DNA of 64,000 nt. It comes from Anas platyrhynchos (lineage: Eukaryota; Chordata; Aves; Anseriformes; Anatidae). A model generated the notes under the pieces. The model saw nothing but the letters and a program-made list of their open reading frames with translations. It did not search any database and was not told the DNA's origin. The stretch covers positions 46,770,501 to 46,834,500 of the forward strand of contig NC_092587.1 of NCBI RefSeq assembly GCF_047663525.1, given 5' to 3'. Both the position numbers and the translations under genes were made by a program. Below are positions 52,932 to 64,000 of this stretch, in pieces (the first letter of the stretch is position 1; each line of letters opens with the position of its first letter).

Positions 52932-55302
52932 GTCTGTCAGACATAATCCAAACATCCTGGCATGCATCAGATAGTGTCACAACATCAATGTCCTTCAGAG
53001 GACAGCTTTTCAAAGGATGCAATGAGTGCTTCTGAAGAGAAGCAAATTTCCTCTGCCTTACTCCTTAAAGCTACCTTGAGAATCCCAGAATCTTGTTTGT
53101 GCACTCAGACTCAGACCACGAGTCTGAGCACATGCTCTTCAGTTTGCATGAATAGATGGAAGTATGCCGTGAAACACGAAAATAAGTCAGTTTATTGCCT
53201 CCTCTGAAGCTCATTTTTTTAAAAAATTGCTTATAAATGACAGGTTTCACATGAACAGAACAATCTGTTGCCTGGACCTGTGCTTCCAAAAAAATTATTA
53301 CATTTCTGTGATAAGGAGCTATTGCATTAGGCATGTAGACAGATATGTGTGTTAAGTTGTGATACGGTGAGGGGTGCCCTGGCAGCAGATCTTTGTGCCT
53401 TTGTACAATTTTGGTAGAGGATGGAAAGTTGCACAGAGCAAGAGGTCACTACAGTGGCATCTTTGAAATCCATTTTTATATTTATGATAGAGTCATAAAA
53501 AAACTTTTTTGAATAAAAGCATATTTGATGGCAGTCACTGGGTCATACCTCCAGACAAAAGCAGTCTTCTTTTTCAGATAACAAATTAACTGAGACATAT
53601 GAAGTAATGGTAGGCCATAGCTCGTGAAGACACCAGTTTGGAGTGGTGTGAATCTAAATAACCAAAAACTGATACTTGGTTCTTCAGTTTTGTAATCAAC
53701 TTCTTATGATTTAATCCCCTGACCTGACTGTATTTCCATTCATACAGAGGTTTTTCCAATAATATTTGAAGCAGATTTTCAAGGCCTCACGTAGAAAATA
53801 ATGGCTTAGCTTCACTGTAAGTGTAAAAAAGCATAAGCACTTTATTTCTCACAGCCTGCTGACATAACTATCTTCCTGTGGGGTGCTCCACCCCTACCTC
53901 ACCTAGGAAGTAATGGAACCAATACTTAGAGCAGCAGCACTGGAGGCAGGACCTGTATATTCTTTTGGCTAGGTATTTTCTATCATTTCTAGGATATTCT
54001 TCTACTTTATAATCTATTTCATACACAGGCTTCTAAAAGTCTGTAAGGAGAAAATAATGAAAAAAAAAAAAAAAAGGCATGGAAAAAAATGTATTAAAAA
54101 TTCTCTTCTTTTTCCTGTACTGTGTGAGCTTAGAAATTTTAAAGATCCAATGAAACCCTGGTATTTAAGAGAAGAGAGTAGAAGTTGAGCAGCTAGGAAG
54201 AAAATTTTACTTGGAGAGTGATATTCCCAGAAATAGCAAAAGAACAAAGATATTGGACTTTGTTTCCATTGAGCTCTGTGCCCTTGAATGGCCATGTCAC
54301 TTTTTTGACAGCCCTTTGCTAAAGCCATGAGCATCTAAGACTGTAGACAACACCAGTTTTGTAAGAAGCAATATCTTTTATTAGCTATCTTCCAAAAAGT
54401 TGTTTTGTTTTGTTTTCAGTTATGAAAACTGAACTGAGAAAAAACACAGGCTCTGCCTTCATACCTTGCTTTGCCTAGCTTGCTTTTGAAATTCAGATTT
54501 CAAAAATGTACTTCAGGCTGTTTTATTCCATGAACACATTTGTATGCAGTCCACCACAATAGTGAAAGAAGCTACTATTGAAACTGGAGGGGGTAACCAT
54601 GTGGCTATAGCTAAGCTTGTGTGTGTTTAGAGGCCTGAGGACTAAGACATTTTGTAAACTTCCTTTGTGTTTCACATTTTAAAACTGCTAAAGCTTGTTA
54701 ATAGATTTTCCACATTGGCAATCCTTTAATTAGCTGCTACAGTTTCAAATAAAGGTGGTCCTCACATAACCATGGAAGATCTGAGTTCCTAAATTGGATA
54801 ACAAAATAAAATAGGGTACATAGAATCAGCAGTTACTGAAAAAGACTCCTTTAGACATTCAGTGTTTCATTACATCTAAAAGCTAAATGTCCACTCTGTG
54901 TCACATCTAAGCAAGTGAAGTCTTGTATTTATTTGATTTTCATTTTACTAGGGTAAGAAAAAATAATTTTACGTAGGAGAGAGGAAATCAATCACCGTGT
55001 TACATTACACTGCATTTCAGCAGGCACAGTCCTAAGCATACACTGTCAGTGCAGATGCTCCCTGGTGATGGCTGCACTAAATTGCCTCATGCTGCTCTGT
55101 GCAGGTATTTCTGAGCTTGATTAAGGAGTGCCGTCCTTGGGAGGAAATGTAGCTCGGTATCAACTGCCAAAGGGACACTGGCAGCCTGTCCACATGTTTG
55201 AGGCAGCAAAACTATCAGGTCTGTGTTTTCTGTGTTCTGTAGCTGTTACTGCTCTCACTGGATGATACAGCTGTGTTTTCTCCTCAGCCTGACTAAAAGC
55301 AG

Positions 55303-55563
55303 GAATCCCATCTGTACAAGGACATACAGAAAGGCAAGAAGATGGCCTCTTAAATGATGATACACGAAAAGAAAAATATCCAGTCTTGTGTCAAATATCT
55401 TGTCATTCTCTCTGTAAAACTTGTAAAGAGGACTCCAAGCCAAAGATCTCCCAAGCATCTCAGATCCCATGGACAGATAAGGACTCACCACTGAACATGT
55501 TAAATAAGTCTGTAGCTGCCAGCATGTTACAGGAACTTGGTAGAATTTGCAGCTCCTTGCTAG
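55303..55563 (+). pseudogene. Probable exon A of an unidentified gene
   Basis: An open stretch of about 87 codons ends KSVAASMLQELGRICSSLL plus one base, before a good donor (GGTATGAG), phase 1. The phase fits the next candidate exon. The best acceptor upstream (TTTTCTCCTCAG, 55,286) is followed at once by an in-frame TGA, so either a weaker AG at 55,302 is used or the exon is damaged. I cannot name the family. Confidence 0.35.
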
Positions 55564-56372
55564 GTATGAGATTGGTTTCCCACAGGGTCTTGTGAAAGTG
55601 CTATCCTACAGCTGGAGAGAACTCACTGAGTGGGCTGATTACTGTGAATGGCACCAGAAGTCACTAGCGTACCAAACTGTGAGATCCAGGAGAAGCCAAG
55701 CCTCAGAGGAGGGTAAGAGTGGTGCTCTGGTGTCCAAATGTAAGGAGTGTGAAATCACTGCCATAAGAAAAGAATGATAGAAGAAAAGTTTTGCTCTGCC
55801 AGCCTGCACTACAAAGGCAAAAAGAAATCCTGAGACAGCACTAAACATGCCTTTAGGAAGTGAAGGTAATACAGTGCTGCGTAAATGTGCTATGTTGTAA
55901 TGTTTGGCCACAAAAGGAGAAAAGTGCTTTCTGTTAAGACTACACTCTCTATTGGCTGGGTAGACCAATGTGCTTCAGTTTATAGGTTGATATACTGCAG
56001 TTCTCTGCAAAGCATTGTTTTAGGACATGATGAAATAGCTTTGCAGCTGAAGCAAGAGGTACAAACACTTAGAAGAACAAAGCTGGTGAAACTGGGCAAC
56101 GTTTCAAATCATTTATCAAAGCATTTTTAGTCTCCTCTTTCAAGGTGAGTGATAGAGTCATAACATATTGCACCAGCGAAGAACATTTGCATCCAGAGTA
56201 TTTCATTCAGCAAGTGTCAGTGATTCTCAGTGCAGAATCTTAGGTCAGGGACAAGCCTGTTTCAGCTCTCCAGGTGGTACACCTCTTTAAAAATACAAGA
56301 ATTTTTGTCTTTAAAAGCTGATTTACCTTTGCATGTGTGCTTATAAGCTCACTCGGCTTTCCTCCTGTCTAG

Positions 56373-56453
56373 CTCTTGTTGTACAAAATGATGCTGTCCA
56401 GTTGCCCATTGCAATCAGCTTCTCACTCTCATCCAACATTTGTGAGGAAAGAG
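56373..56453 (+). pseudogene. Probable exon B of an unidentified gene
   Basis: An 81-nt segment lies between a strong acceptor (CCTCCTGTCTAG) and donor (GAGGTAAGAG). It enters and leaves in phase 1, in agreement with exon A. It reads VVQNDAVQLPIAISFSLSS and then NICEER without a stop. Confidence 0.4.
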
Positions 56454-57865
56454 GTAAGAGTAGCAGGCAGCTCCTCTGAAAGCCTGGTGCTTAGCAGAGG
56501 TGGTTAGAATTATGCAGTACCTGGTCATGCTATTCTGGATGCCTGAATTAATTAAAGCACAGATTAGTATGAGAATGGAGTAATTATCAAGCAGTAATAC
56601 GCTGCTTTTTCAGTACAATCTGATTTTAAATACTCAGTCCTTATATGATTATCTGTGATCATCTGCCACTAAGGTTCAGTATCTCTTTGTTGTATGTAGC
56701 CACTGCAGGTCCACTACTGTGCTAGCAGAATACATGATCAGACACAGCTTTGGGTTATTTTAAGACAAAAATAATCTTTCCCTGCTGGAAACTAACTGGC
56801 CACATGTATTTGAGTTAATAACTTTTGGTCTGAATGGTAACACTAATGCATCAACTGAAATGTTCAACACAGGGCATTATGTAAGTTTTGGCTAAAATGT
56901 GGACAAAATTATAGATCTGAAGGGAAGGGCTGCTTACTTTGCACCTTTTGTTGGATTTATTTGAGAATATTGGCATGTGAAAAAAAAAAAAAAAAAAAAA
57001 AAGTACATTGTTGAAAGTGCTGCAGAGACATCCAGCATCTTAGCATAGAAGAATAGCTTTATAAACCAATATATAGGGAGATAAGGGACTGATTCCCTCT
57101 TCAGTTGTTTCCTGAAAATGTGGCATCCAATTTCTTCTTGTTGTAACAAAGCAACAGCACTCCCGGACCATCAGGAAACGTTTTGTTGTAGAGTTGCATG
57201 CCCTTGGTGTCACTGTGCTCTTAAGTCTGCAATATTATTGATTCCACCTTTAGCTCTTGGGTTCACAGGCAGCTTTATTCTACTCAATGATCTCAAGATC
57301 ACTGTTCATCTTGATCATGCACACTTCCCTTCAGCACTCCACCAGAGGATCTGTCAGTGCGCTGTACAGTTAGGCATCAGTTGGAGATTTCTTAATTACA
57401 AATGAATACCTAAGGGGTGGAGATAACCAGCTTCCACTAACCCGTCTCTACCCTTTGCTATCATGGGAGCATTACACTACATCCTTTTTCAGCAGCAATC
57501 CTGCACTTAACTGACTAACGAACTAAAAACTGTCTGGAACTCAGATGGAAAGTTGGACATAGCTAATGTCTATGTCTCACTTGGAATATATCAGAATAAT
57601 GCAGTTTTCTGGATACCCACCCTCCTCATAGGCATCGATCTACATTTTTCAATTAAAGGCACCCAGAATACACATTCCTTCTTTCTCCCATTGTTTTCTT
57701 CAAGGCAAAGAATCTGTTTAGAAGACAATTCCCAAAGTTCCATATACGTTCACATGAATGAACCTTACTTTCCCGTATACCATACCATACACATACCATA
57801 GAACACGGCTGATGTTACCATCAGTTGTATTCATTTATTGCTAATCTCTTATTCTGTTTGTCTAG

Positions 57866-57964
57866 GTTTGATTTTCCAGCTTTCTGACTCAAATCTGAAG
57901 ATACTCATCAGAAGCTGCCTTATGTGTGGACACAGGAGAGGCTAGAGCAAATTCAAAACCAAAA
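57866..57964 (+). pseudogene. Probable exon C, with an apparent frameshift
   Basis: It is bounded by TTTGTCTAG and AAAGTAAGC. In the frame entering from exon B it reads GLIFQLSDSN and later hits TAG. From about 57,893 the neighbouring frame reads SEDTHQKLPYVWTQERLEQI, which looks like real protein and leaves in the phase needed by exon D. The simplest explanation is a one-base indel near 57,890. Confidence 0.35.
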
Positions 57965-58463
57965 GTAAGCGATACATTTACTTCCATAAACAGAGTTAGA
58001 ATATATGGCAATGCTTTTTTGAAGTAGGGCATAAATTATGGGAAACCATTTAACCAAAACAACAAGCTGGTCTGGAGGGTGTTATTGCTCTGAAAACTCT
58101 CAGAGTTCATCTTAGCATTTCACTGTTCATGAAAGGGAAACATGTTGTTATCTTTGCTACTGGTAACGGAAGATAAGAGTTATCTCAACAGAGACATTTT
58201 CAGGGATTAGTGGTGAGACAATATTTTCTGATTATGATTAACCTGCAGATAAACTTCCTGGTAGTTGTGAAAACCTATTTGAATATCTTTTGCAACAGAA
58301 ACCATGGCCCATTAAAACCATTTTGCATTTTGATAATATGCTGTGATCTGTAACCTGTTGTCTTGTCAGGGCCTGAGAGAAGACTGCCATAAGATACAGA
58401 GGCCAGAATCAGGCCTTTGGCCTTCTTCATTCTGCTTACATTAAATCTTCTATTTTTGTTCAG

Positions 58464-58674
58464 CACAAGATGGCCTTACCATCCTGGATGCTTCCCACAG
58501 AGAACTTGCCATATGTTTAAAGGTGTAGTAGCATCCAAATTCATCAGTCATTCTCTGAGTACCATCTCTAGTGCTAACATAATATCAAGTGACAAGACGG
58601 AGACATCTGAAATAGCTAGGATCTACCCTGTCTGGATCAATTCTCAGAAGAAGTGCTGGAATTTATAAACCAGG
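58464..58674 (+). pseudogene. Probable exon D, with an apparent frameshift
   Basis: It follows TTTTTGTTCAG and precedes the strong donor GGGTAAGT. The frame set by exon C reads RWPYHPGCFPQRTCHMFKG but ends TAA just before the donor. A second frame reads GSTLSGSILRRSAGIYKPG to the donor and leaves in phase 2, as exon E requires. A one-base indel near 58,615 would explain both. Confidence 0.35.
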
Positions 58675-60904
58675 GTAAGTTTAAATGGAAAAGTCTTCAC
58701 TGATAACTAATTATAAACATTAATTACTTACAAGGACAGTTATTAAAGTTAACCTGTATAATTTTGTATCTACGGCACAGCTTCTGAATTTCAGCTATTA
58801 TGTGTCCTGCTGTTTAACTGATAGTTCCTGTACACTGACAAAAATTAAAAACATATTCAAATTGAATGAAATCAGCATTGTATCTTAGGAGAAAATTAAT
58901 GAGAATAGGTTTAGCAGCTAGTGGCTGTGCAAAATCTAACAGTTATCAGTGTGTAAGAACGTATGTGATACAATGCAGAGTAAATTGTAAAACAGAGTAC
59001 ACTAGCACATTTTTAACCATGGTATGGGTTATTGTCACTGATTTAGTCCATGGGGAACCAGTACCCCAAAGTCCAAGAGAATTGATACTGGAGCAAAAAC
59101 TGGAATTGGGTTTAATTGACCAACCTCTGACTCCAATAGCTATATAATGTGCTTGCAAAGCGAAGCAAAAGAAAAGCAACAAACAAGCTTAATATTTGAA
59201 GCTTAAACTGGAAACATATTTTCTGATCATTTAAATGAACACTGTTGTCTTCCTACCTGTGAGACATACCATGTCCTATAATTACCTGTTTTAGAGAACA
59301 CTCTAAAATGTATGTTACTTATTCTTCCAAACTCAGGACTTTGATATACCCCAGCCTGTAATTGTTAGGGACTAGATAGAACTCATCCAAACACTGAGAA
59401 TACCTTTGTGTATCTGTGGCACAACTGTCCTGGGGTCTACCATATTACTGTTCTCAAAAGCTCTGCAGTCAGCAGACTTAGTCATCTAATTAAAGACAAC
59501 ATTTATGCCGCAAATAGGGTCATAGGGTCTCCCAACAAGCAAAGTGTTCCCTTTCAAAGGATCTGAGCCTGTTTTCTTTGCAGCATTTGCAGACCCCGTT
59601 GGCCCATCTGTTTGGAAGTAAAGTGATGCTCCTCATCTTGCAGTACCCTGATGCTATCACTAGATTCCTGTGTCAGTGCCATGGGAGTTGGCTTAGTGTT
59701 CTGAATATTTGTGCCTAGCCTGGTCAGCAAAAAGTTTATACTGAGCAATATTTAATGGCAAATTTGAAACAGCAAAAAATATTGGCTTGAAGACAAAAAT
59801 GTTCTTTTGATTTCTATCAGCTAATGTTTTACATAATTAGCTTTCCTCAAAATTGACCATCTCTTTTGCTCATTTTTTTTCCTTTAGTGGTTTCATTTGT
59901 CTAGTACTACTGTGTTGACCTGCATATTTTTATAACTGCTTAAAGAGTAGAAGTATGTATGCATTTACTCATATGTACATGTAGAGGAGTACACAGAAAA
60001 AGTCTAATTGAAAAGAATGTCAGCCAAAGACTGTCAGGCATAATTAGCTTTCTCCTAGGTTTGAGTCAATTCAGCCAGCCTCAAACTCTCTGTGAGGTAC
60101 TGGCTCTCACAGTCGGTGTATCTCTGCTATGTATGTGTGGAGGGTTGGTGTAGTCAGTTCTAGTGCCAACTTAATTATGGGTGACTTGTGTGATCTTGGG
60201 CAACTGTTTGACTCCCTTCTATGTGAGAGTAATGTGTAATATTTATCATGAAAGGATTGATCCATTGTCATTACAAAACTCTTCTGGATTTTCATGTGAA
60301 AGACAATTTAGAAGACTTCAAAATCATATTGTTAGCTGTAAAGAAGTTCCCATTGAAGAAAGAAAACAGAAATCTGCCACTTCAGTCTGACTGACTGGGG
60401 AAGGAATCGGGAGATGAGCAAGTTCTTTTGCATTAACTAGAAAGGAGAAGATCTAGAGGAGAACAAATATCTGGGCACATTTTATCCATGTTGTGGCTGA
60501 AAATACAAACCTAATGACTTGCTAAGGTAATTGTAAGTGTATGATAGCCGAGACTTTAAAACAGAAATTTTCACCTGTCATTCACACTGGCCATGCTGGT
60601 CAGGTAAAGTCTGAACCTCCACACTTTACTGCATCTCATGAGCTAAACCCATTGACAAAGCACTGAAATATCTGTAAAAAAAATCAACAGCCAATGGGCT
60701 GTTAACTGATGTGTTGGAGGCTGCTTGAATTCCTAGCTAAATTAGTAGCCTTGATCGTTTCTATCACAGCTGAAAAAGTAGTGTGTTTAAAGTATGCTTT
60801 CTGCTTAGGTCAAACTTTATTCTAAATTAACAGAAATCTTGCCCAAGGATTCTGCTTAGCAAGAACTAATCAGAGGTATATTTTTTCCTTCCTCATGTAA
60901 ACAG

Positions 60905-61200
60905 AAAAGAGCAAGCATCCAAGATGAAAGAAGTTGGGTTTGACAAACCAACCGTTCTATGGCATTATGGTGATTACAGAGAAGAAACTTTCCCCAGGAC
61001 ATGGAAGGTTCAGGCTGGCATGACTGTCACACCAGAGCCACCATATGACAAACAGCAAAACCCAGTGGTCAAGAAAGCAGACACAGCACGGTTTTGCATT
61101 TTAAACAATTTTCAATTAAAATTTAAAATCAAAACCATCAAATTTACCAATTCTGGCCAATATTACATTACAGAAAACAAGAAAAAAATACAAGAAAATG
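60905..61200 (+). pseudogene. Probable exon E of an unidentified gene
   Basis: It enters after TCATGTAAACAG in phase 2. It stays open through EVGFDKPTVLWHYGDYREET and TWKVQAGMTVTPEPPYDKQQ. The 3' boundary is uncertain: GTAAAG at 61,201 leaves phase 0, whereas exon F needs phase 2, which a weak GTTTTG donor near 61,091 would give. The sequence has protein-like composition, but I do not recognise the family. Confidence 0.4.
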
Positions 61201-62018
61201 TAAAGTGCAGGCCTTAAATCTCAGGATGTTGTGATTCTTGCTTTGTCCTTGTAAATATCTATGCATTCATTTTCCAAAACCCAGTGAAATCTGAACATAT
61301 CTTTTATTAAAGACTCAAATTCAGTGTTCTTCAGTTATGATGTGAGAGAACCCAGCAAACCCTGAACCATCCATAGTACTTTAAGCCCCCAAATTCTCTA
61401 ATCCTATGTGTGGAGGGAAGATCTGGCCACCGACACACAGATTCCACTTAAACTGTTTTGATGACATGAAAACCTTTTCTGTGCATTACAAAATTTGTAT
61501 CTTCCCTGCAGCATGCCACATGTTATTTACTTGTGGGTAGATAAAAGATAATAGCATCAGAATATGTATTATCCATAATAAATATTAAGGATAGAGACAC
61601 AGAAATGTTCCTGAAACTTGTCAACTGAAGGCTAATACATGAATACCATCTACACGACCTTTATGTTATTTGTTTCTTCCTTCTTTTGAATTTACAGTAT
61701 AATTTGAAGTGTTTTAGAACTCCTAGGACTGTAGTAGCAAGTGGAAATGGCATTAAAATCACACCATTTGACACCAGCTTCTTTTCCATTTGAATTATTA
61801 AAACAAGAATTTAACTCTACTCTTTTGTCTGAAGCACAGGGATAATAATTTATACCTGCCTCACAAGCCTATAGCATGAGAAATGCTGGATGAAGGAGTG
61901 GATATGCAAAGTGGCTTTTTAATTAAAGACTCCTAGATCAAAGAGAGACTCTTGGATTGTTTAGGTTTTACTGAGATACACCAGGAAAAACAGGTTTTGC
62001 ATTTCGGTCTGTTTACAG

Positions 62019-62139
62019 CACCACCGTAACAGTGATGTTTAATCAGGAAAGAGGTCTGGTGACTAATAAAGATGAAGAAATGGTCAGAGAATGGAAAGGG
62101 CCTCGGGATGGCAAGCTTGCCCAGCCAGTTATCGCACAG
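62019..62139 (+). CDS. Probable exon F of an unidentified gene (possibly ciliary/sperm-tail type)
   Basis: It lies between TGTTTACAG and CAGGTAAT. It enters in phase 2, runs 40 codons without a stop (TTVTVMFNQERGLVTNKDEE, then MVREWKGPRDGKLAQPVIAQ) and leaves in phase 0, matching exon G. The pattern of a Trp-Lys segment, a PV/PI-type turn and then a short beta-strand reminds me of the FAM194-type C-terminal domain (ERICH6, C3orf20) or SPAG17/PF6 proteins. That is a memory-based guess, not a demonstrated homology. Confidence 0.5.
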
Positions 62140-63856
62140 GTAATATTTATTGCTTTACCTTTATTAATATTGTTCTTACCTCTCCCCTCAGCCCCCCACT
62201 TTTAGTATCTCTGAGGTAGCTGAATTGCAAGGAACATGAAGCTTACATTTCTTCTTAACACATTTTACAAAGATTGGCTTTCCCAACAACCTCTACATGA
62301 GTTACCTCTTTTTTACTCATATTGCTCCTTTGGGAAGAAAGACAAGGAGATTGCCTAGGACTGTTCTAACTCAAGATTTCAATAAACAAGAATTCCATCA
62401 TCCCTGCTAGATTCATTTTGGAATAAACTTTTCTGAGCTGGAAATGTGAACGAGCTATTTCTCACTTTTCTTTTGGGTGTGGTCAGTAACAGGCTATTGT
62501 TTGCCTGCCTTTAGTCCCAATCCAATTACCCCTGAAGTTCATGAAAAGACTTCCACTGCTTTGTAGTTACCAAATCTGGGCCTAGCATGCCACAAAAATA
62601 CCAGAAATTAAAGTAAAACATTTGCAACCCAAGTCAGTAAGCATGCCTTCAGGCACAGAGTTTATAAACACACCATTATTTACTGTGGTTGGGTCAGGTG
62701 ATTTGCTCTTTCTTGCTACTAATGCAGAGCTACTGGCAGGAGGCTTGGTATTGTATGCAGGGCATGCGTTAAGACCCAGACAGAATGACAGGTAGCCAAG
62801 TATATAACAGGTTTTCTTTTCTTGGCTCATGCTACCCAGGCTGTCAGCTGATATGAAGGAGTAACTTCAAACAAACAAATGGCAATGAAGTTCTTACAGC
62901 TGACATTACTCTTTGGTATAGATAAATATTCAGGGTTGGATATTTTCTGTAAACTGACCTTTGTTTATTCTATAAGGTCTGCAGGAGTTGGAGACTTCTG
63001 AAATATCATGCTGTATCTGTGGTTTGGCTTTTACAAAGTCTGTAAAGGTTATATCAGATAATTATCGAACCACTTTGAATTATCAAGTACAGATTATAGA
63101 GTGTTACTGCAAACTATGTGCTGCAGTAAACGGATGTTCTTCAGGAGTCACATGAAAATGGATATGAGTTCAGTAAAACTGTGCAACATAATTCTGACTT
63201 TCTTTGAATGGGTAGGAGCATCAGAGACAGTGCAAACTGGCTTTTTGTTTAAATAGAAGATAGGAAAAATGGTTCCAAGACTTCTGCTTGGTGTCACTAG
63301 GGTGTTTTTCATGGTCTGTGCACAGACAATGCTAAAGGCTTTAGTGACCATGATTTTCATAAATTACATTGTATGTGTCAAAACGCTGATTCTTTACTGG
63401 TGGCTAAACAGTCCAAACCTTGCCTACTCTCACCAGCAGCAGTAGTTAAAGGGCAAGCACAGACTAGCTCTTCATGGATCTGTCCATGCCTGACTCCACA
63501 GCTTCTCTGCCTCAGAAGCAGATCCACTTTCCTGAGTGGTTTCAAATGTTTCTTGTACCTTCCTGCCATACAGCATCACCTTCCAAAACATGCACAATCT
63601 CAGCATGCTTTCTTTGGGCAGGAGTCATCCAGACAAAGTGCTGTCTGTCCACAGTTCATATGTTAGAAGGTAACTTTACAGGATTCAGATGAGACTGACC
63701 AAACTAAACTTGTTTGGAAGAGTAACTCTGATCATTTCCTCACCAATGACCAACCGTCTTGGATAATCAACTCATTGAGGCTTCTTCAGTCGGACTCTTC
63801 CATCTACCATATATGAGAAAATGTGGTGGAGTTAGCAAACCTTTTTTCTCTTTCAG

Positions 63857-63988
63857 ATTCATGAATACATCGCAGTGAGGATTACAGGGTGCTTTGCAGT
63901 TAGCTTGGTCTACAAGTGGCAACATGAAAGTGCGTGCTTGCCTTTGTCACCGCTGCAGGGTGTGGCTCTTCCACAATTAGAGGAATCG
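63857..63988 (+). CDS. Probable exon G of an unidentified gene
   Basis: A 44-codon exon lies between TTTCTCTTTCAG and TCGGTATGT, phase 0 to phase 0, with no stop. It reads IHEYIAVRITGCFAVSLVYK and then WQHESACLPLSPLQG. Joined to exon F it gives a continuous segment of plausible beta-rich protein. The gene continues past the right edge of the window. Confidence 0.5.
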
Positions 63989-64000
63989 GTATGTTGTAAC

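Larger units (their letters stand above)
49831..55286. other. Intergenic DNA upstream of METAP2
   Basis: No recognised gene. Contents are a CR1 scrap at about 50,640-50,790, an (ATTTT)n-like run at about 51,940-51,966, a short 27-bp duplication at 52,884-52,931 and an A run at 54,058-54,075. Confidence 0.5.

Noticed and set aside
58866-59147. 93-codon plus-strand frame near the candidate exons
   Set aside because: It lacks matching splice sites and phases and does not fit between exons D and E.

Overview
The window is vertebrate nuclear DNA, most likely from a bird. It shows long introns with GT-AG (and two GC-AG) splice sites and two CpG-island promoters. It also carries CR1 LINE fragments ending in the avian 8-bp ATTCTGTG tail and a solo LTR of a family I recognise from bird genomes. 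Species cannot be read from the sequence.

Layout: (1) 1-8,880 is intergenic with no recognisable exon, only simple and tandem repeats. (2) 8,880-9,400 is a CpG island that probably drives USP44 on the + strand. It contains a CRE-like site, a (GGGGCC)4 tract and a perfect TISU/YY1 element. (3) 9,122-27,610 is USP44, a nuclear deubiquitinase. It has a large first coding exon at 13,498 and four further coding exons (24,084-26,422), giving 714 aa with the catalytic Cys281/His639/Asp657 present. Its 9.2-kb first coding intron holds two antisense CR1 fragments, one of them young. (4) 27,610-31,560 is convergent intergenic DNA with an LTR of about 970 bp. (5) 32,020-49,502 is METAP2 on the - strand, methionine aminopeptidase 2. 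I resolved all 11 coding exons with consistent phases, giving 482 aa, all five metal ligands and two GC-AG introns. (6) 49,080-49,830 is the METAP2 CpG island. (7) 49,830-55,280 is intergenic with one CR1 3' scrap. (8) 55,287-63,988 holds a series of probable exons on the + strand of a gene I cannot name. The last two are intact and phase-matched; the upstream ones appear to carry frame breaks. It may be a decaying or clade-specific gene lying next to METAP2, on the side where mammals have VEZT.

USP44 and METAP2 converge tail to tail, as in human 12q22, so the block is conserved. The genes are functionally independent: USP44 acts on histone H2B ubiquitin and the mitotic checkpoint, METAP2 on N-terminal methionine removal from nascent proteins. 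The most interesting items are the TISU plus upstream-ORF arrangement before USP44, the two GC-AG introns in METAP2, and the unnamed, partly broken gene at the right end.
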